36,623 bases of DNA. Origin: an uncultured Aquimarina sp. (GTDB lineage Bacteria; Bacteroidota; Bacteroidia; Flavobacteriales; Flavobacteriaceae). Below are positions 1 through 8,732 of this stretch, in pieces (the first letter of the stretch is position 1; every line of letters starts with the position of its first letter). Both the position numbers and the translations under genes were made by a program. The notes below the pieces were generated by a model, which saw only the letters and a program-made list of their open reading frames with translations, did not search any database and was not told where the DNA came from. The stretch is from positions 1 to 36,623 of the forward strand of contig CANNCQ010000026.1 in the NCBI GenBank assembly GCA_947503135.1, in the 5' to 3' direction.

Positions 1-833
1 GGGGTAAGATCCACAGTTCCTCCATCTTCTAAAGTTAAAGTGTTTCCAACTAAAGAAATAGCTTGGTCATCGGTATTGTTTATAGGAACATTACTCAATC
101 CCTGACAATCCAGAGCATCAACTACATCATCACCATTTATATCTTCTGAATCATCAGGCATTCCATTTCCATTGGTATCCCAGCAATTAAGACCTGGTAC
201 ACCATCTCTTCCATTTTCTCCAGGAGCGCCGTCTATTCCGGGACGCCCTTGTGGACCTGCTGCTCCATTAGCACCATCTCTTCCATTTTGTCCGGGAGCG
301 CCGTCTATTCCTGGAGGCCCTTGTGGTCCCGCAGGACCTCGAAGCCCACTAATAGTAATAATATTGTCTTCACCTTCTTCATCAGTATAAATAATCTGAC
401 CAGGTAGTGAACCAGCTCTTATAGAAGTTAAGGTTTCATTTTGTTTTACAACACAATTTAAATCAATACTTTGCGGATTTCCTTCTCTATCATTAAAACT
501 TAAAGTCCTACAGTCTGGTTGCTCAAGTACAAGATTGGTGATACCGCTCATACTAGTGTTTGTGTCGGGGCTACATAATGAGCTCCACGAAGTGCCATCA
601 TACTGAAAAACACAATTAGCTGTTGTGTTATAAACAATAGCTCCTCTAAGGGGAGTTATTAAATTCATTTCTGCTTCAGTAACTCTTGTAATTACTAAAA
701 CTTTAGAATTACTTTCTAATTCTAATAATGAAGAATTATCGATATTATTTGGATTATCACCAATTTTAACTTGAGCAAAAGAGCTAAAGCATGATGCTAA
801 AAAAAATAATGTTAGGAGTAATTTTAAATTCAT
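1..833 (-). CDS. Secreted collagen-like (G-X-Y repeat) protein, partial
   Basis: An open frame reads leftward from the ATG at 833-831 and leaves the window at base 1, so only the first ~277 residues are visible. It starts with a signal peptide (MNLKLLLTLFFLASCFSSFA, then QVKIG). Around residues 40-75 lies a stretch typical of Bacteroidota surface proteins (NSKVLVITRVTEAEM, RGAIVYNTTANCVFQYDGTSW). From about residue 165 come ~17 collagen-type G-X-Y triplets (for example GPAGPQGPPGIDGAPGQNG). These are followed by a calcium-loop-like Asp-rich segment (DTNGNGMPDDSEDINGDD). The frame is open throughout, and the plus-strand frame over the same repeat is only its proline-rich mirror. The protein probably sits on the cell surface or forms fibres. 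The missing C-terminus could hold a sorting domain. Function unknown. Confidence 0.85.
   Translation of the reverse strand, partial: MNLKLLLTLFFLASCFSSFAQVKIGDNPNNIDNSSLLELESNSKVLVITRVTEAEMNLITPLRGAIVYNTTANCVFQYDGTSWSSLCSPDTNTSMSGITNLVLEQPDCRTLSFNDREGNPQSIDLNCVVKQNETLTSIRAGSLPGQIIYTDEEGEDNIITISGLRGPAGPQGPPGIDGAPGQNGRDGANGAAGPQGRPGIDGAPGENGRDGVPGLNCWDTNGNGMPDDSEDINGDDVVDALDCQGLSNVPINNTDDQAISLVGNTLTLEDGGTVDLT
201..344 (-). repeat. Two tandem 72-bp units in the collagen-like gene
   Basis: Bases 201-272 and 273-344 are near-identical direct repeats, each encoding 24 residues (eight G-X-Y triplets). They differ at scattered positions and diverge at the end of the second copy. The length is a multiple of three, so unit gain or loss keeps the frame. 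Confidence 0.8.
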
Positions 834-1191
834 AAATCAATTTTAAATTGTGATTTTCAATAAATTAATTGTTTTTCGTATTTAATTGCTATAAAATACG
901 AAAACATGTGTTTAAAAACGCTAAAAAGCAATAAAATACGATGAAATACACTATATAGCAATGTATATCAAAATAATATAATATTTATAATTTCAATTTC
1001 TATGTAAATATAATTATTTGATATTACAAATATTATTTTCAATATTAATAATAAATTTATGTAATTAGAAATTAGTGAAGTATAATTGAAGTAAGACTGA
1101 AAAATAAAGTTTAAAAAGGATAATTTTTATAATATTACTATCAAATTCATAATTATAATAATCAATTATTCTATATTCTCAAAAAGTATTA
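834..1191. other. AT-rich intergenic region between two minus-strand genes
   Basis: This 358-bp gap separates the stop of the BNR lipoprotein from the start of the collagen-like gene. No ORF or RNA gene is apparent. It is almost entirely A/T from about 960 to 1190. The part near the collagen-like start contains the inverted and direct repeats listed separately, which suggests a control region for that gene. Confidence 0.6.
873..941. repeat. Repeated AAATACGA motif: inverted repeat plus direct copy
   Basis: TTTTCGTATTT (873-883) and AAATACGAAAA (894-904) are perfect 11-bp inverted arms with a 10-nt spacer. The block GCWATAAAATACGA occurs at 888-901 and again at 928-941, exactly 40 bp apart. 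Three copies of the same 8-mer upstream of one gene look like an operator cluster. A hairpin in the 5' leader is the alternative. No binding protein can be named. Confidence 0.5.
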
Positions 1192-2538
1192 TTATTTTAA
1201 ATCTTCTTCATTTATCAAGGCTGTCCATACACTAACAAGTCCATTTTCAACTTGAGTCCAAACAGGTCTTATTACACCATTATAGGCAGCTACATTATTA
1301 TAATCACCAAAAAAATTAGCGCCTTTTGGGTTAAAAGGTTTTTTAGAAATCACATAATCCGAGAAAGATTGAGCGCCGTTTTTGGAGATACTTAAATGCA
1401 CTTCGATCAAGGATGAATTTGGCTCGACTTCTTTATAATATATTACGTAAATAAAACCTGTTGCAGGATCTATGCTCATCCAATTAAAAAAATGATGTGC
1501 AGATTTGTTATTTATGTAAACCGTTTTGGGTTCAGTCCACGTTTTTCCGCTATCGATAGATTTTGCAATAAACACATTTGTTTCAGAATCATTTATTTGC
1601 GAACTCCAATTTAAATAAAGTGTTCCCTTGTGTTTTGATTGTGAATGATCGATAGCCATAACAGGAAAACCATTACAGCGAGTAATATTTTTTATTTCAT
1701 ATTTCCAACCGTTAGGCTGATTTGCAATAGCTACTTCTTTAGTCCAGATGCTACCGTTGTCATTACTTTTTGAAAACCAAATTTTAGAATCGAAAGCCCA
1801 AGAAACAAACAAGTTATTACCGTCGCTAGCCAAGGTAGTTCCTTCGGGGGTTAAATCATTATCTAAACAATTTCCTAGGTGCGTGCCAATTTGTAAAGGA
1901 GTTGACCAAGTTTGGCTACTGTCGGTAGATTTTGAGAATAAAATACGAGATTGGTCACTTTCTTTTTTACTTCCATAGTTGTCGAACTCAGTCCAAGCGG
2001 TGTAAAGTTGATTGTCTCTAGTAGGGTGAATCAACGCCCATTGCTTATCTTGTTGTTTAGGGGGATTAAGGCCAATTCCAGCTCCTTTATTCCATGTCTT
2101 TCCACCATCGGTACTTTTTTGAGCAACAATTCGGTCGAGTATTTTATTGCTTTTCCAATTGGTACCTTCTGGGTCGCTAAGGTGAAAGTAATAAAAGTTT
2201 CCTTTGGAGTCACTTAAAACCGTTGGATCTCCCCATATACCGTAATCAGATTTCAATTTTTTAGTATTCCATGTTTTTCCACCGTCGTTACTTACATGTA
2301 CATAATCTAATACACTACCGGCAACTATGTTTTTAGGATTACTAGGATTTATAGCTATACTAGGTTCACAAGGGCCAAGTGTTTTTTTGGAAGTTTGTTC
2401 GTAAATTTTAACGTTTATTGGGTGGTAATTGGTATTAATTGTATTTTTAGAGATTATAGTCTTTTTTTTTGTGGCACAACTTAATAATAAAGTCGTTACT
2501 ATAAATAAGCAGATTTTAAATAATAGTTTAAGTATCAT
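1192..2538 (-). CDS. BNR/sialidase-like repeat lipoprotein
   Basis: 448 residues. The N-terminus is a lipoprotein signal with lipobox LLSC (Cys21), so it should be a membrane-anchored exported protein. The body carries at least five Asp-box motifs of the S-x-D-x-G-x-x-W type (SNDGGKTW, STDGGKTW, STDSSQTW, SNDNGSIW, SIDSGKTW), spaced as in a six-bladed sialidase-type beta-propeller. Asp boxes are structural. They do not prove sialidase activity, and no arginine triad could be assigned with confidence. It could be a glycoside hydrolase or only a propeller scaffold. The start is fixed by the signal peptide and lies 2 nt from the divergent start at 2541. Confidence 0.85.
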   Translation of the reverse strand: MILKLLFKICLFIVTTLLLSCATKKKTIISKNTINTNYHPINVKIYEQTSKKTLGPCEPSIAINPSNPKNIVAGSVLDYVHVSNDGGKTWNTKKLKSDYGIWGDPTVLSDSKGNFYYFHLSDPEGTNWKSNKILDRIVAQKSTDGGKTWNKGAGIGLNPPKQQDKQWALIHPTRDNQLYTAWTEFDNYGSKKESDQSRILFSKSTDSSQTWSTPLQIGTHLGNCLDNDLTPEGTTLASDGNNLFVSWAFDSKIWFSKSNDNGSIWTKEVAIANQPNGWKYEIKNITRCNGFPVMAIDHSQSKHKGTLYLNWSSQINDSETNVFIAKSIDSGKTWTEPKTVYINNKSAHHFFNWMSIDPATGFIYVIYYKEVEPNSSLIEVHLSISKNGAQSFSDYVISKKPFNPKGANFFGDYNNVAAYNGVIRPVWTQVENGLVSVWTALINEEDLK

Positions 2539-2540
2539 CT

Positions 2541-3068
2541 ATGCAATTTTACGATAAAAGTAAACAATTACGGTTTGTATGTAAAGGAGTTATAGTATTA
2601 ATGCTTGTTTTAGGATTTTCATCTTTTACGATACATAAGTATTATTCAAGTATCACTAAAATACAAATTGATTCTAATGAGAAATTACTTAAAATGCACA
2701 CCGCTATTTTTGCAGATGATTTTGAAAAGGTACTAAGCGAACGCTATCAATTAGAAGTAAATGATTTTTCTAAAATTTCAGAAGAACATAAACAAATAAT
2801 AGCAACTTATATAAGTAAAAAAATAAAAATACAGACAAACAGAGCCCCATTAAAAATTACATTTTTAGGCTGTGAAGCCGAAAATCAATTAGTATATCTT
2901 TATTATGAAGCTCCTTACGAGGAAAAAGTACAACGTTTAGATATCGAAAACACCTTATTAATGGATGTATTTTCTAATCAGCATAATACTGTTGACGTAA
3001 CTTTAGATTCAACCGTTAAAAGTGTACATTTAACATATCAAAATAATAAAAAAACGATATTCTTTTAA
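2541..3068 (+). CDS. DUF6702 family protein
   Basis: 175 residues with an N-terminal hydrophobic segment (about residues 14-32, VCKGVIVLMLVLGFSSFTIH), so it is exported or membrane-anchored. The remainder matches the Bacteroidota family DUF6702 as I know it: HKYYSSITKIQID after the signal, the block AIFADDFEKVLSERY, the ITFLGCE strand and a terminal VHLTYQNNKKTIFF-type strand. Function is not established. Members often sit just upstream of an M1 peptidase, as here (9-nt gap), suggesting a shared transcript. Its ATG is 2 nt from the divergent lipoprotein ATG, leaving no independent promoter space. Confidence 0.8.
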   Translation: MQFYDKSKQLRFVCKGVIVLMLVLGFSSFTIHKYYSSITKIQIDSNEKLLKMHTAIFADDFEKVLSERYQLEVNDFSKISEEHKQIIATYISKKIKIQTNRAPLKITFLGCEAENQLVYLYYEAPYEEKVQRLDIENTLLMDVFSNQHNTVDVTLDSTVKSVHLTYQNNKKTIFF

Positions 3069-3077
3069 AAAGAACTC

Positions 3078-5369
3078 ATGCGCATAACAATCAACACGTT
3101 CAAAAAAATAACAGTATTTACATTTTCAATTCTCAGTGCCATATCAATAGTTGCTCAGGAGGAAACGGAAACTGATCATACAGGGCATACCAATCAAAAT
3201 AAATTTAAGCAATTGTATGATGAATTTGCAACTCCAAATGTATACAGAAACGCTTCTGGTGCTCCAGGACATCAGTATTATCAACAACAGGCAGATTATA
3301 AAATAAAAGTAAAGCTAACCGATCCTTCTGATGGATCGGAACCTAAATTAACGGGGACAGAAACCATTACTTATACCAATAATTCACCCGATAAATTAGA
3401 TTTTTTATGGCTTCAACTCGATCAAAATAAGCGATCTAAAGACTCTAAAACACCACTTATTGAGGGAGATGTAATGAATCCATATTATAGACCGGCAAGT
3501 TTTACAGCAAAATTTTTGAAAGAGCGTTTTGATGGAGGCTTTAATATAGAAAAAGTTGCCAATGGTGCGGGTAAAGCTATGAAGTACTACATCAACCAAA
3601 CCATGATGCGAATTGATTTGGATAGCCCATTACAGCCAGGAAAAAAGATTGAACTTAATATCGATTGGTGGTACACGGTAAATGAACACATACCAGGTGA
3701 TGATAGATCGGGTTATGAATATTTTAAAGAGGATGGAAATAGAGCCTTTGTAATTGCACAATTCTATCCGCGAATGTGTGTGTATAATGATGTTGAAGGT
3801 TGGCAAAATGCCCAATTTTGGGGCGATGGTGAGTTTGCTTTGAATTTTGGAGATTATGAAGTAGAAATTACTGTTCCTAAAGACCACATGATGGAGGCTA
3901 CGGGAGTACTTCAAAATAGAAAAGAAGTATATACACCAACGATGTTAAAACGTTATGAAGAGGCTAAGAAAAGTTTTGATAAACCAGTATTGTTAATAAC
4001 ACAAGCAGAAGCAGAAGTAAAAGAAAAGACTAAATCTAAAGAAGCAATTACTTGGAAGTTTGAAGCTGAAAAAGTGCGCGATTTTGGGTTTGCTACTTCT
4101 CGAAAATATATCCACGAAATGATGGCAGTTGATGTGTTAGGTAAAACGGTTATGGCAGTTTCTATGTACCCTAAAGAAGGTAATCCACTATGGGAAGAAT
4201 ATTCTACAAAAGCCGTAAAACAAACGTTACAAACATATAGTAACATGACTTTTCAGTACCCATATCATAAAGCCGTATCGGTAAATTTTAGACAAATAGG
4301 GATGGAGTATCCTATGATTTGTTGGAACTGGGGACGACCAAAAAACGGAAAATATACAGAAAGAGAACGCACCTCTACTATCGGGGTAATTATCCATGAA
4401 GTTGGGCATAATTATTTTCCAATGATAGTAAATAGTGATGAGCGCCAATGGGGTTGGATGGATGAAGGATTAAATTCTTTTTTAGAGTATTTAACACAAC
4501 AAGAATTTGAACCTGGATTTCCTAGTAGGAGAGGACCAGCTAAAAATATAATCCCTTACATGAGTGGTGATCAAAGTGAAATTTCGCCAATTATGACACA
4601 GGCTGATAATGTAATTCAATTGGGTAACAATGCTTATGGAAAGCCGGCTACCGCTTTAAATATTTTAAGAGAAACGGTAATGGGGCACGAAATGTTCGAT
4701 TACGCTTTTAAAGTGTATGCGAATCGTTGGAAATTTAAACACCCAACTCCTGAGGATTTCTTTAGAACAATGGAAGAAGCTTCAGGTATGGATTTAGACT
4801 GGTTTTGGAGAGGATGGTTTTATACTACAGATGTCGTAGATATCTCGGTAAAAGAAGTAAAAAATTATTATGTTTCGAATAAACCAAATGCATTTATACG
4901 CGACGTATTGCAAAAACGTAATATGAACGAAAGTGAATTGATTCCGTTGGTATTCGCTGTTTCGGAAGATAGTGAGGACTTTAAAGATGTAGATACTTCA
5001 AAAACGGTTACCGGAAATTCACAAAATTTGCAAGATTATTTGTTCGATAACTTTACCGCCGAAGAACGTGCAAAATTACAAGACCCTAAGTTTTTCTACC
5101 AAATAAGCTTCGAAAACAAAGGGGGACTAGTAATGCCTTTAATTGTAAAATATACCTATGCGGATAATACTACAGAAACGGTTCAATACCCTGCACGCGT
5201 ATGGAGGAAAAATGATAAAGAAATTCAAAAAGTAATTCAGGCAACTAAAAAAATTATCAAAATTGAAGTCGATCCAGATGCTGTGACTGCAGATATTAAT
5301 CCCGATAACAACGTATGGCCTAAGGAAGAGGTTAAAAGTAAATTTGATGCGTTTAAAGAACGTAAATAA
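3078..5369 (+). CDS. M1 family zinc metallopeptidase (aminopeptidase-like)
   Basis: 763 residues with a cleavable signal peptide ending near ISIVAQ (about residue 27), so it is secreted to the periplasm or beyond. The gluzincin site is complete: HEVGH at residues 440-444, and the third zinc ligand Glu463 in DEGLNSF, the HExxH-x18-E spacing of family M1. The exopeptidase motif appears as GMEYP at 408-412 (GxMEN-like). An N-terminal beta-rich domain and a C-terminal extension (about 590-763) surround the catalytic part. It probably removes N-terminal residues from peptides. It lies between DUF6702 and DinB genes with gaps of 9 and 8 nt, consistent with one operon. Confidence 0.93.
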   Translation: MRITINTFKKITVFTFSILSAISIVAQEETETDHTGHTNQNKFKQLYDEFATPNVYRNASGAPGHQYYQQQADYKIKVKLTDPSDGSEPKLTGTETITYTNNSPDKLDFLWLQLDQNKRSKDSKTPLIEGDVMNPYYRPASFTAKFLKERFDGGFNIEKVANGAGKAMKYYINQTMMRIDLDSPLQPGKKIELNIDWWYTVNEHIPGDDRSGYEYFKEDGNRAFVIAQFYPRMCVYNDVEGWQNAQFWGDGEFALNFGDYEVEITVPKDHMMEATGVLQNRKEVYTPTMLKRYEEAKKSFDKPVLLITQAEAEVKEKTKSKEAITWKFEAEKVRDFGFATSRKYIHEMMAVDVLGKTVMAVSMYPKEGNPLWEEYSTKAVKQTLQTYSNMTFQYPYHKAVSVNFRQIGMEYPMICWNWGRPKNGKYTERERTSTIGVIIHEVGHNYFPMIVNSDERQWGWMDEGLNSFLEYLTQQEFEPGFPSRRGPAKNIIPYMSGDQSEISPIMTQADNVIQLGNNAYGKPATALNILRETVMGHEMFDYAFKVYANRWKFKHPTPEDFFRTMEEASGMDLDWFWRGWFYTTDVVDISVKEVKNYYVSNKPNAFIRDVLQKRNMNESELIPLVFAVSEDSEDFKDVDTSKTVTGNSQNLQDYLFDNFTAEERAKLQDPKFFYQISFENKGGLVMPLIVKYTYADNTTETVQYPARVWRKNDKEIQKVIQATKKIIKIEVDPDAVTADINPDNNVWPKEEVKSKFDAFKERK

Positions 5370-5377
5370 TAGGTTTT

Positions 5378-5935
5378 ATGATGAATATTGAATATTTAAG
5401 ATTTCCTATTGGAAAGTTTATAGCTCCTAAAGTTTATAGTTTAGAATTGTTAAAAGAATGGATTTCTGAGATAGCATCTTTTCCTAGTGACATTGCTAAA
5501 TTGACTAAAGATTTATCCATTGAAGAGTTGAATTGGCAATACCGCCCAGGTGGATGGACTATAAAACAAGTAATACACCATTGTGCCGATAGTCACATGA
5601 ATGCTTTTGTACGTTTTAAGCTAGCGTTAACCGAAGGTACACCAACTATTAAGCCTTATTTTGAAGGTGAATGGGCTGAGCTTAAAGATTCTTTATCGGA
5701 TGATATTTCTCACTCTTTATTGCTTTTAGAGGGGCTTCATGGAAAATGGAGTTTGTTGTTAAAAGAATTGGTATTGGAGGAATTACTTTTAGAATACGTA
5801 CACCCAGAACACGGTAAAAAGTTCACAATTCAAGAAACTATAGGTAGTTATGCTTGGCACGGAAATCACCATTTGGCACATATTGTGATCGCGTTAGAGA
5901 ATAAAGGAAATAAATTTATAGAGGTCAGTAGTTAA
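5378..5935 (+). CDS. DinB/YfiT-family putative metal-dependent protein
   Basis: 185 residues with the DinB-like four-helix-bundle pattern. Candidate metal ligands are His67/His68 and His73 (VIHHCADSH) and His161, His164/165 and His168 (WHGNHHLAH). The motif WTIKQVIHHCADSHMNAF and the late WHGNHH block are characteristic of the YfiT/BstA branch, which includes thiol S-transferases and proteins of unknown activity. It is cytosolic, with no signal peptide. Two ATG codons are adjacent (5378 and 5381); either may be used. It is the last gene of the 2541-5935 operon. Its stop codon overlaps the 3' end of the IS1595 relic on the other strand. Confidence 0.85.
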   Translation: MMNIEYLRFPIGKFIAPKVYSLELLKEWISEIASFPSDIAKLTKDLSIEELNWQYRPGGWTIKQVIHHCADSHMNAFVRFKLALTEGTPTIKPYFEGEWAELKDSLSDDISHSLLLLEGLHGKWSLLLKELVLEELLLEYVHPEHGKKFTIQETIGSYAWHGNHHLAHIVIALENKGNKFIEVSS

Positions 5936-6440
5936 TTACATATAAATTCTGATTGATTTATTTTACCAGCTATGACCATTTTTGATATTAGATTATTGAA
6001 TATAATGGATTTGCTCTGTGATCTATTTATTCTGAAACAGAATTCATTAAAATATCTGTTTAGATTATTATCACTGACCCAAGAATATGTTATTCTTATC
6101 CACGATTTCACTTGATGTATTATTGTGTGAAGAGCTTTATAGTTGAGACCTTTATTACTTTCTATTTGAGTAATATCATAGGCTTCAGCTATAGATCTAT
6201 ATCCTCTCCATTTATTAGTTGTTACTTTAGCACCTCTACTTATGTGGTTTGCAAATATATATTGTAAAAATTGTACAGAAAAATCCTCAATTCTCATAGT
6301 ATACATCTCTTAACCTTTCTATATTCAGTACGTTTTACAGCTGTTATGGCTATCTTTTTCTTAGCATCATAGCTTCCCTACTATACCTTCATTCGTCCCT
6401 ACAAAGACAATTTATCCACGTGGATATTCGTATCCATAGG
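5932..6440 (-). pseudogene. Decayed IS1595-family (ISXO2-like) transposase, C-terminal part
   Basis: The longest open piece (6306-5932) encodes the catalytic C-terminus: KVTTNKWRGYRSI, then the IHQVKSWIR block and NRYFNEFCFRINRS, which are typical of IS1595 transposases. Reading upstream, homology continues but in shifted frames: YDAKKKIAITAVKRTEYRKVKR (6369-6308), TNEGIVGK (about 6391-6368), and PMDTNIHVDK (6440-6411). At least three indels or frame breaks separate these segments (near 6308, 6368 and 6395), and the N-terminal zinc-ribbon part is absent. It is a dead transposase remnant. I could not place its terminal inverted repeats. Confidence 0.85.
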
Positions 6441-6490
6441 GTTACACAATTAAGTTTCATTTTGATTGATGTTGTCTTCATCTTTCCTTG

Positions 6491-7240
6491 ATGGCATTAA
6501 AGACTAAAATACAGATTAAGGAAAGTAAAACACAACTTGAATTACTTCGTAGGTCCAAGAAACTCTAAAGAGAAAAGACGCGTATTTCTTTTCTTATTAT
6601 TAAAATTAGAATCCAAGTTTGAATCTAAAGAAGAATTATCTAGATATTTAGATGTAAGTGAATTAACAATTCGTCGTTGGACTAATATTTATAATCAATT
6701 CTGTTTAAAAGTGCTTTTGCATATTCCTTTAGTAGGCAAGAGACGAGAAGTTGTAACCTCAGTTATTTCAAAGAAATTAAAGAAGAAATTAGAAGCCACT
6801 ATTAGACTTTAATGATGCTGTAAATTGGGTAGAGAAGTATTATGGAGTTAAAATTGAATACAACAGCTTAAGGACTTATATGAAACGTCACTTTAAAACG
6901 AAATTAAAAGTCCTTAGGAAGTCCCATTATAAAAAGACGAAAAAGCCATTGAGGTTTTTTAAAAAACTTCTCAATTGAATTAAATCAGATTAGAATCAGT
7001 TTAGATACGAATAACTGCACCGGTATTAATCTATACTTTCAAGACGAAAGTAGATTTAAATTAATGACACATATGAGCAGGTAATTTATAGCAAAAGGCA
7101 TTAAATCATTAGTGAAATATCAACACGCTTTTAAAAGCACATATTTATATGGAAGTTTTTCGCGCATAGATGGCGATTCTTTTGGTTGTGAAATTGAAGG
7201 AACTATCAATGAGACATTTTATAAATATCTACCTCTATAA
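6491..7240 (+). pseudogene. Decayed IS630-family transposase
   Basis: Segments of one IS630-type protein lie in order but in broken frames. ATG 6491 opens MALKTKIQIKESKTQLELL and stops at 6566-6568. A shifted frame continues KEKRRVFLFLLLKLESKF and an HTH region (ELSRYLDVSELTIRRW) to 6812. Another frame gives NDAVNWVEKYYGVKIEYNSL and RHFKTKLKVLRKSHYKK. The DDE region follows (LYFQDESRF near 7030-7060, KYQHAFKSTYLYGSFS, EIEGTINETFYKYL), with an internal TAA at 7082-7084. The C-terminal third with the last catalytic Glu is missing. The HTH piece at 6537-6812 should not be read as a regulator. Confidence 0.85.
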
Positions 7241-7279
7241 ATAATAAACCTCAAATTGATTTGATAGTAATTTTAAATA

Positions 7280-7314
7280 AAAAAACCTCTAGAAAATAAT
7301 TCTAGAGGTTTTTT
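7280..7314 (-). terminator. Bidirectional intrinsic terminator for the OmpA gene
   Basis: Perfect 15-bp arms (7280-7294 and 7300-7314, core CCTCTAGAA) with a 5-nt loop. On the minus strand the right-hand A run becomes a U tract just after the OmpA stop at 7336. The symmetric T run on the plus strand would also stop read-through from the transposase relics. Confidence 0.85.
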
Positions 7315-7335
7315 CACAATGTATTGTATTTTAAA

Positions 7336-8580
7336 TTATTTCAATTTAAAAGTAACTTTTCTTCTTAATTGTAAAGAAGTTTTAGAATCACCTGAAGGCT
7401 CTTCACCATTACCTTTATATGTTAAACGACTAGAAGCTATTCCTGAATCTAACAATAAGTCATATACTTTTTTAGCACGTCTAGTTGATAAATTTGAATT
7501 ATAACTACTAGAACCTCTCTTATCTGCAAAACCTACTAACTCACCAGTTGCGCTTGGATTATTGTTTAAGTAAGTAATTAAGTAATTAACAGCATCAGAT
7601 GAAAAAGTTGTTGGAGTTGCACTAGCAGTATTGAAATATACGTTGATGTAACCATCAGCTAATAATTTTTTAAGAGCATCTTCGTAACTTGTAGGAGTTA
7701 CAGGTGCAACAGGAGCAGCTTGATTAGCATATTTTCTATCTAAAGCAGTTTCAAACTCATCAGGAATACCATTTCTGTTGTTATCAACAGTAATACCTTT
7801 TGTATTAACCGTTACACCAGAAACAGAACTAGGTTCTCTGTCTAAATAGTCAGCAACACCATCTTGATCACTATCCAACAGATCAGTCTCAATGTTAGCA
7901 ATTTTTTCTTTCAAAGCCTCAATTTCAGAATTGTCAGTTATAGAATTAACCCAGTCAGCATGCTTTCCTTTTTTACCTAAAGCTATTTCTAAACCTAAAG
8001 TTGTAGTAAATAAACCACCATCAATAAATCCAGTATTTATAGGGTTTCCTTCCCATCCTAAATCTTGAGAAAGGTGACCTAATAAACTAATATCACCTTT
8101 AAGAGATATTCTTTCTGATAATTTTAATTGAGGTGAGATACCGACAATTAAATTTCCTAACCAATCTAAATCATCAACCTGTGGATTTTCAACATTATTA
8201 ACAGATATACCTGCTCCAATATGAAAAAGAATTCCAGCATTTTTCCACCAAGTGTTTCTGATATCCAATAAGTTTGTCAAGTTAGAAACTAACTGTAAGG
8301 AACCTCTATAGTATTGGTTGTCAAATTCAGCAGATCCGTTGTCATTTTCTAAGCTGCTGTAACCTATATCACCCATAAAACCAATTTTTGGGTTAATCAT
8401 ATACCTCAAACCAGCATTTACGGTAATAAATTCAGGAGTATCTGAAGAAAATCCAGGGTTAAAAGTTCTAAAAAACTTGTTTGCACCAGCGTCTAAACTA
8501 ATAGACCATTTGTTGTAATCTACTTCCTGTGCTACCATCATGGTCGGAAGTATAGAGATTAATAGTAAGAGTTTTTTCAT
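7336..8580 (-). CDS. OmpA family outer-membrane protein
   Basis: 414 residues. The signal peptide is MKKLLLLISILPTMMVAQ. Residues ~20-205 alternate in the pattern of an eight-strand beta-barrel and end in TTTLGLEIALGKK. A short coiled segment (about 217-235) leads to calcium-type Asp repeats (DSDQDGVADYLDREP and a degenerate DNNRNGIPDEFE). A C-terminal OmpA/MotB peptidoglycan-binding domain follows (about 305-414: VYFNTASATPT, GFADKRGSSSYNSNLSTRRA, GNGEEP). This architecture is very common in Flavobacteriia and links the outer membrane to the cell wall. It is a monocistronic gene with its own promoter and a strong terminator. It is divergent from the capsule locus. Confidence 0.93.
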   Translation of the reverse strand: MKKLLLLISILPTMMVAQEVDYNKWSISLDAGANKFFRTFNPGFSSDTPEFITVNAGLRYMINPKIGFMGDIGYSSLENDNGSAEFDNQYYRGSLQLVSNLTNLLDIRNTWWKNAGILFHIGAGISVNNVENPQVDDLDWLGNLIVGISPQLKLSERISLKGDISLLGHLSQDLGWEGNPINTGFIDGGLFTTTLGLEIALGKKGKHADWVNSITDNSEIEALKEKIANIETDLLDSDQDGVADYLDREPSSVSGVTVNTKGITVDNNRNGIPDEFETALDRKYANQAAPVAPVTPTSYEDALKKLLADGYINVYFNTASATPTTFSSDAVNYLITYLNNNPSATGELVGFADKRGSSSYNSNLSTRRAKKVYDLLLDSGIASSRLTYKGNGEEPSGDSKTSLQLRRKVTFKLK

Positions 8581-8603
8581 GATTTATGTTTTAAAATAAA
8601 AAT

Positions 8604-8611
8604 CAAATGTA
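8604..8611 (-). promoter_or_regulatory. Putative -7 box of the OmpA gene
   Basis: Read on the minus strand this is TACATTTG, an exact match to the Bacteroidota -7 element TAnnTTTG, 23 bp upstream of the ATG. The predicted leader is about 15-18 nt. No good -33 TTTG was seen at the ideal distance. Confidence 0.55.
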
Positions 8612-8682
8612 AAAAAAAATCTTTGTTTAAGCTTAATTATCTATTTAATTTATTAATTAAAAATACATTGTTGAAAAATTAG

Positions 8683-8715
8683 TTTATTTAACTGCTAATA
8701 AATTTATTACATTTG
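8683..8715 (+). promoter_or_regulatory. Putative promoter of the polysaccharide locus
   Basis: TACATTTG at 8708-8715 matches TAnnTTTG. TTTA at 8683-8686 sits 21 bp upstream and resembles the -33 TTTG. The ATG of ugd is at 8733, so the leader would be about 10 nt. This is the best candidate for transcription of the locus from its first gene. Confidence 0.55.
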
Positions 8716-8732
8716 TCGAAATTCAAATTTTA

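Noticed and set aside
172..390. Proline-rich plus-strand frame at the left end
   Set aside because: It is the mirror of the collagen-like G-X-Y repeat on the minus strand, which has a signal peptide and a longer frame.
6537..6812. Possible small HTH regulator
   Set aside because: The helix-turn-helix is the N-terminal part of a broken IS630 transposase; homologous segments continue on both sides in other frames.
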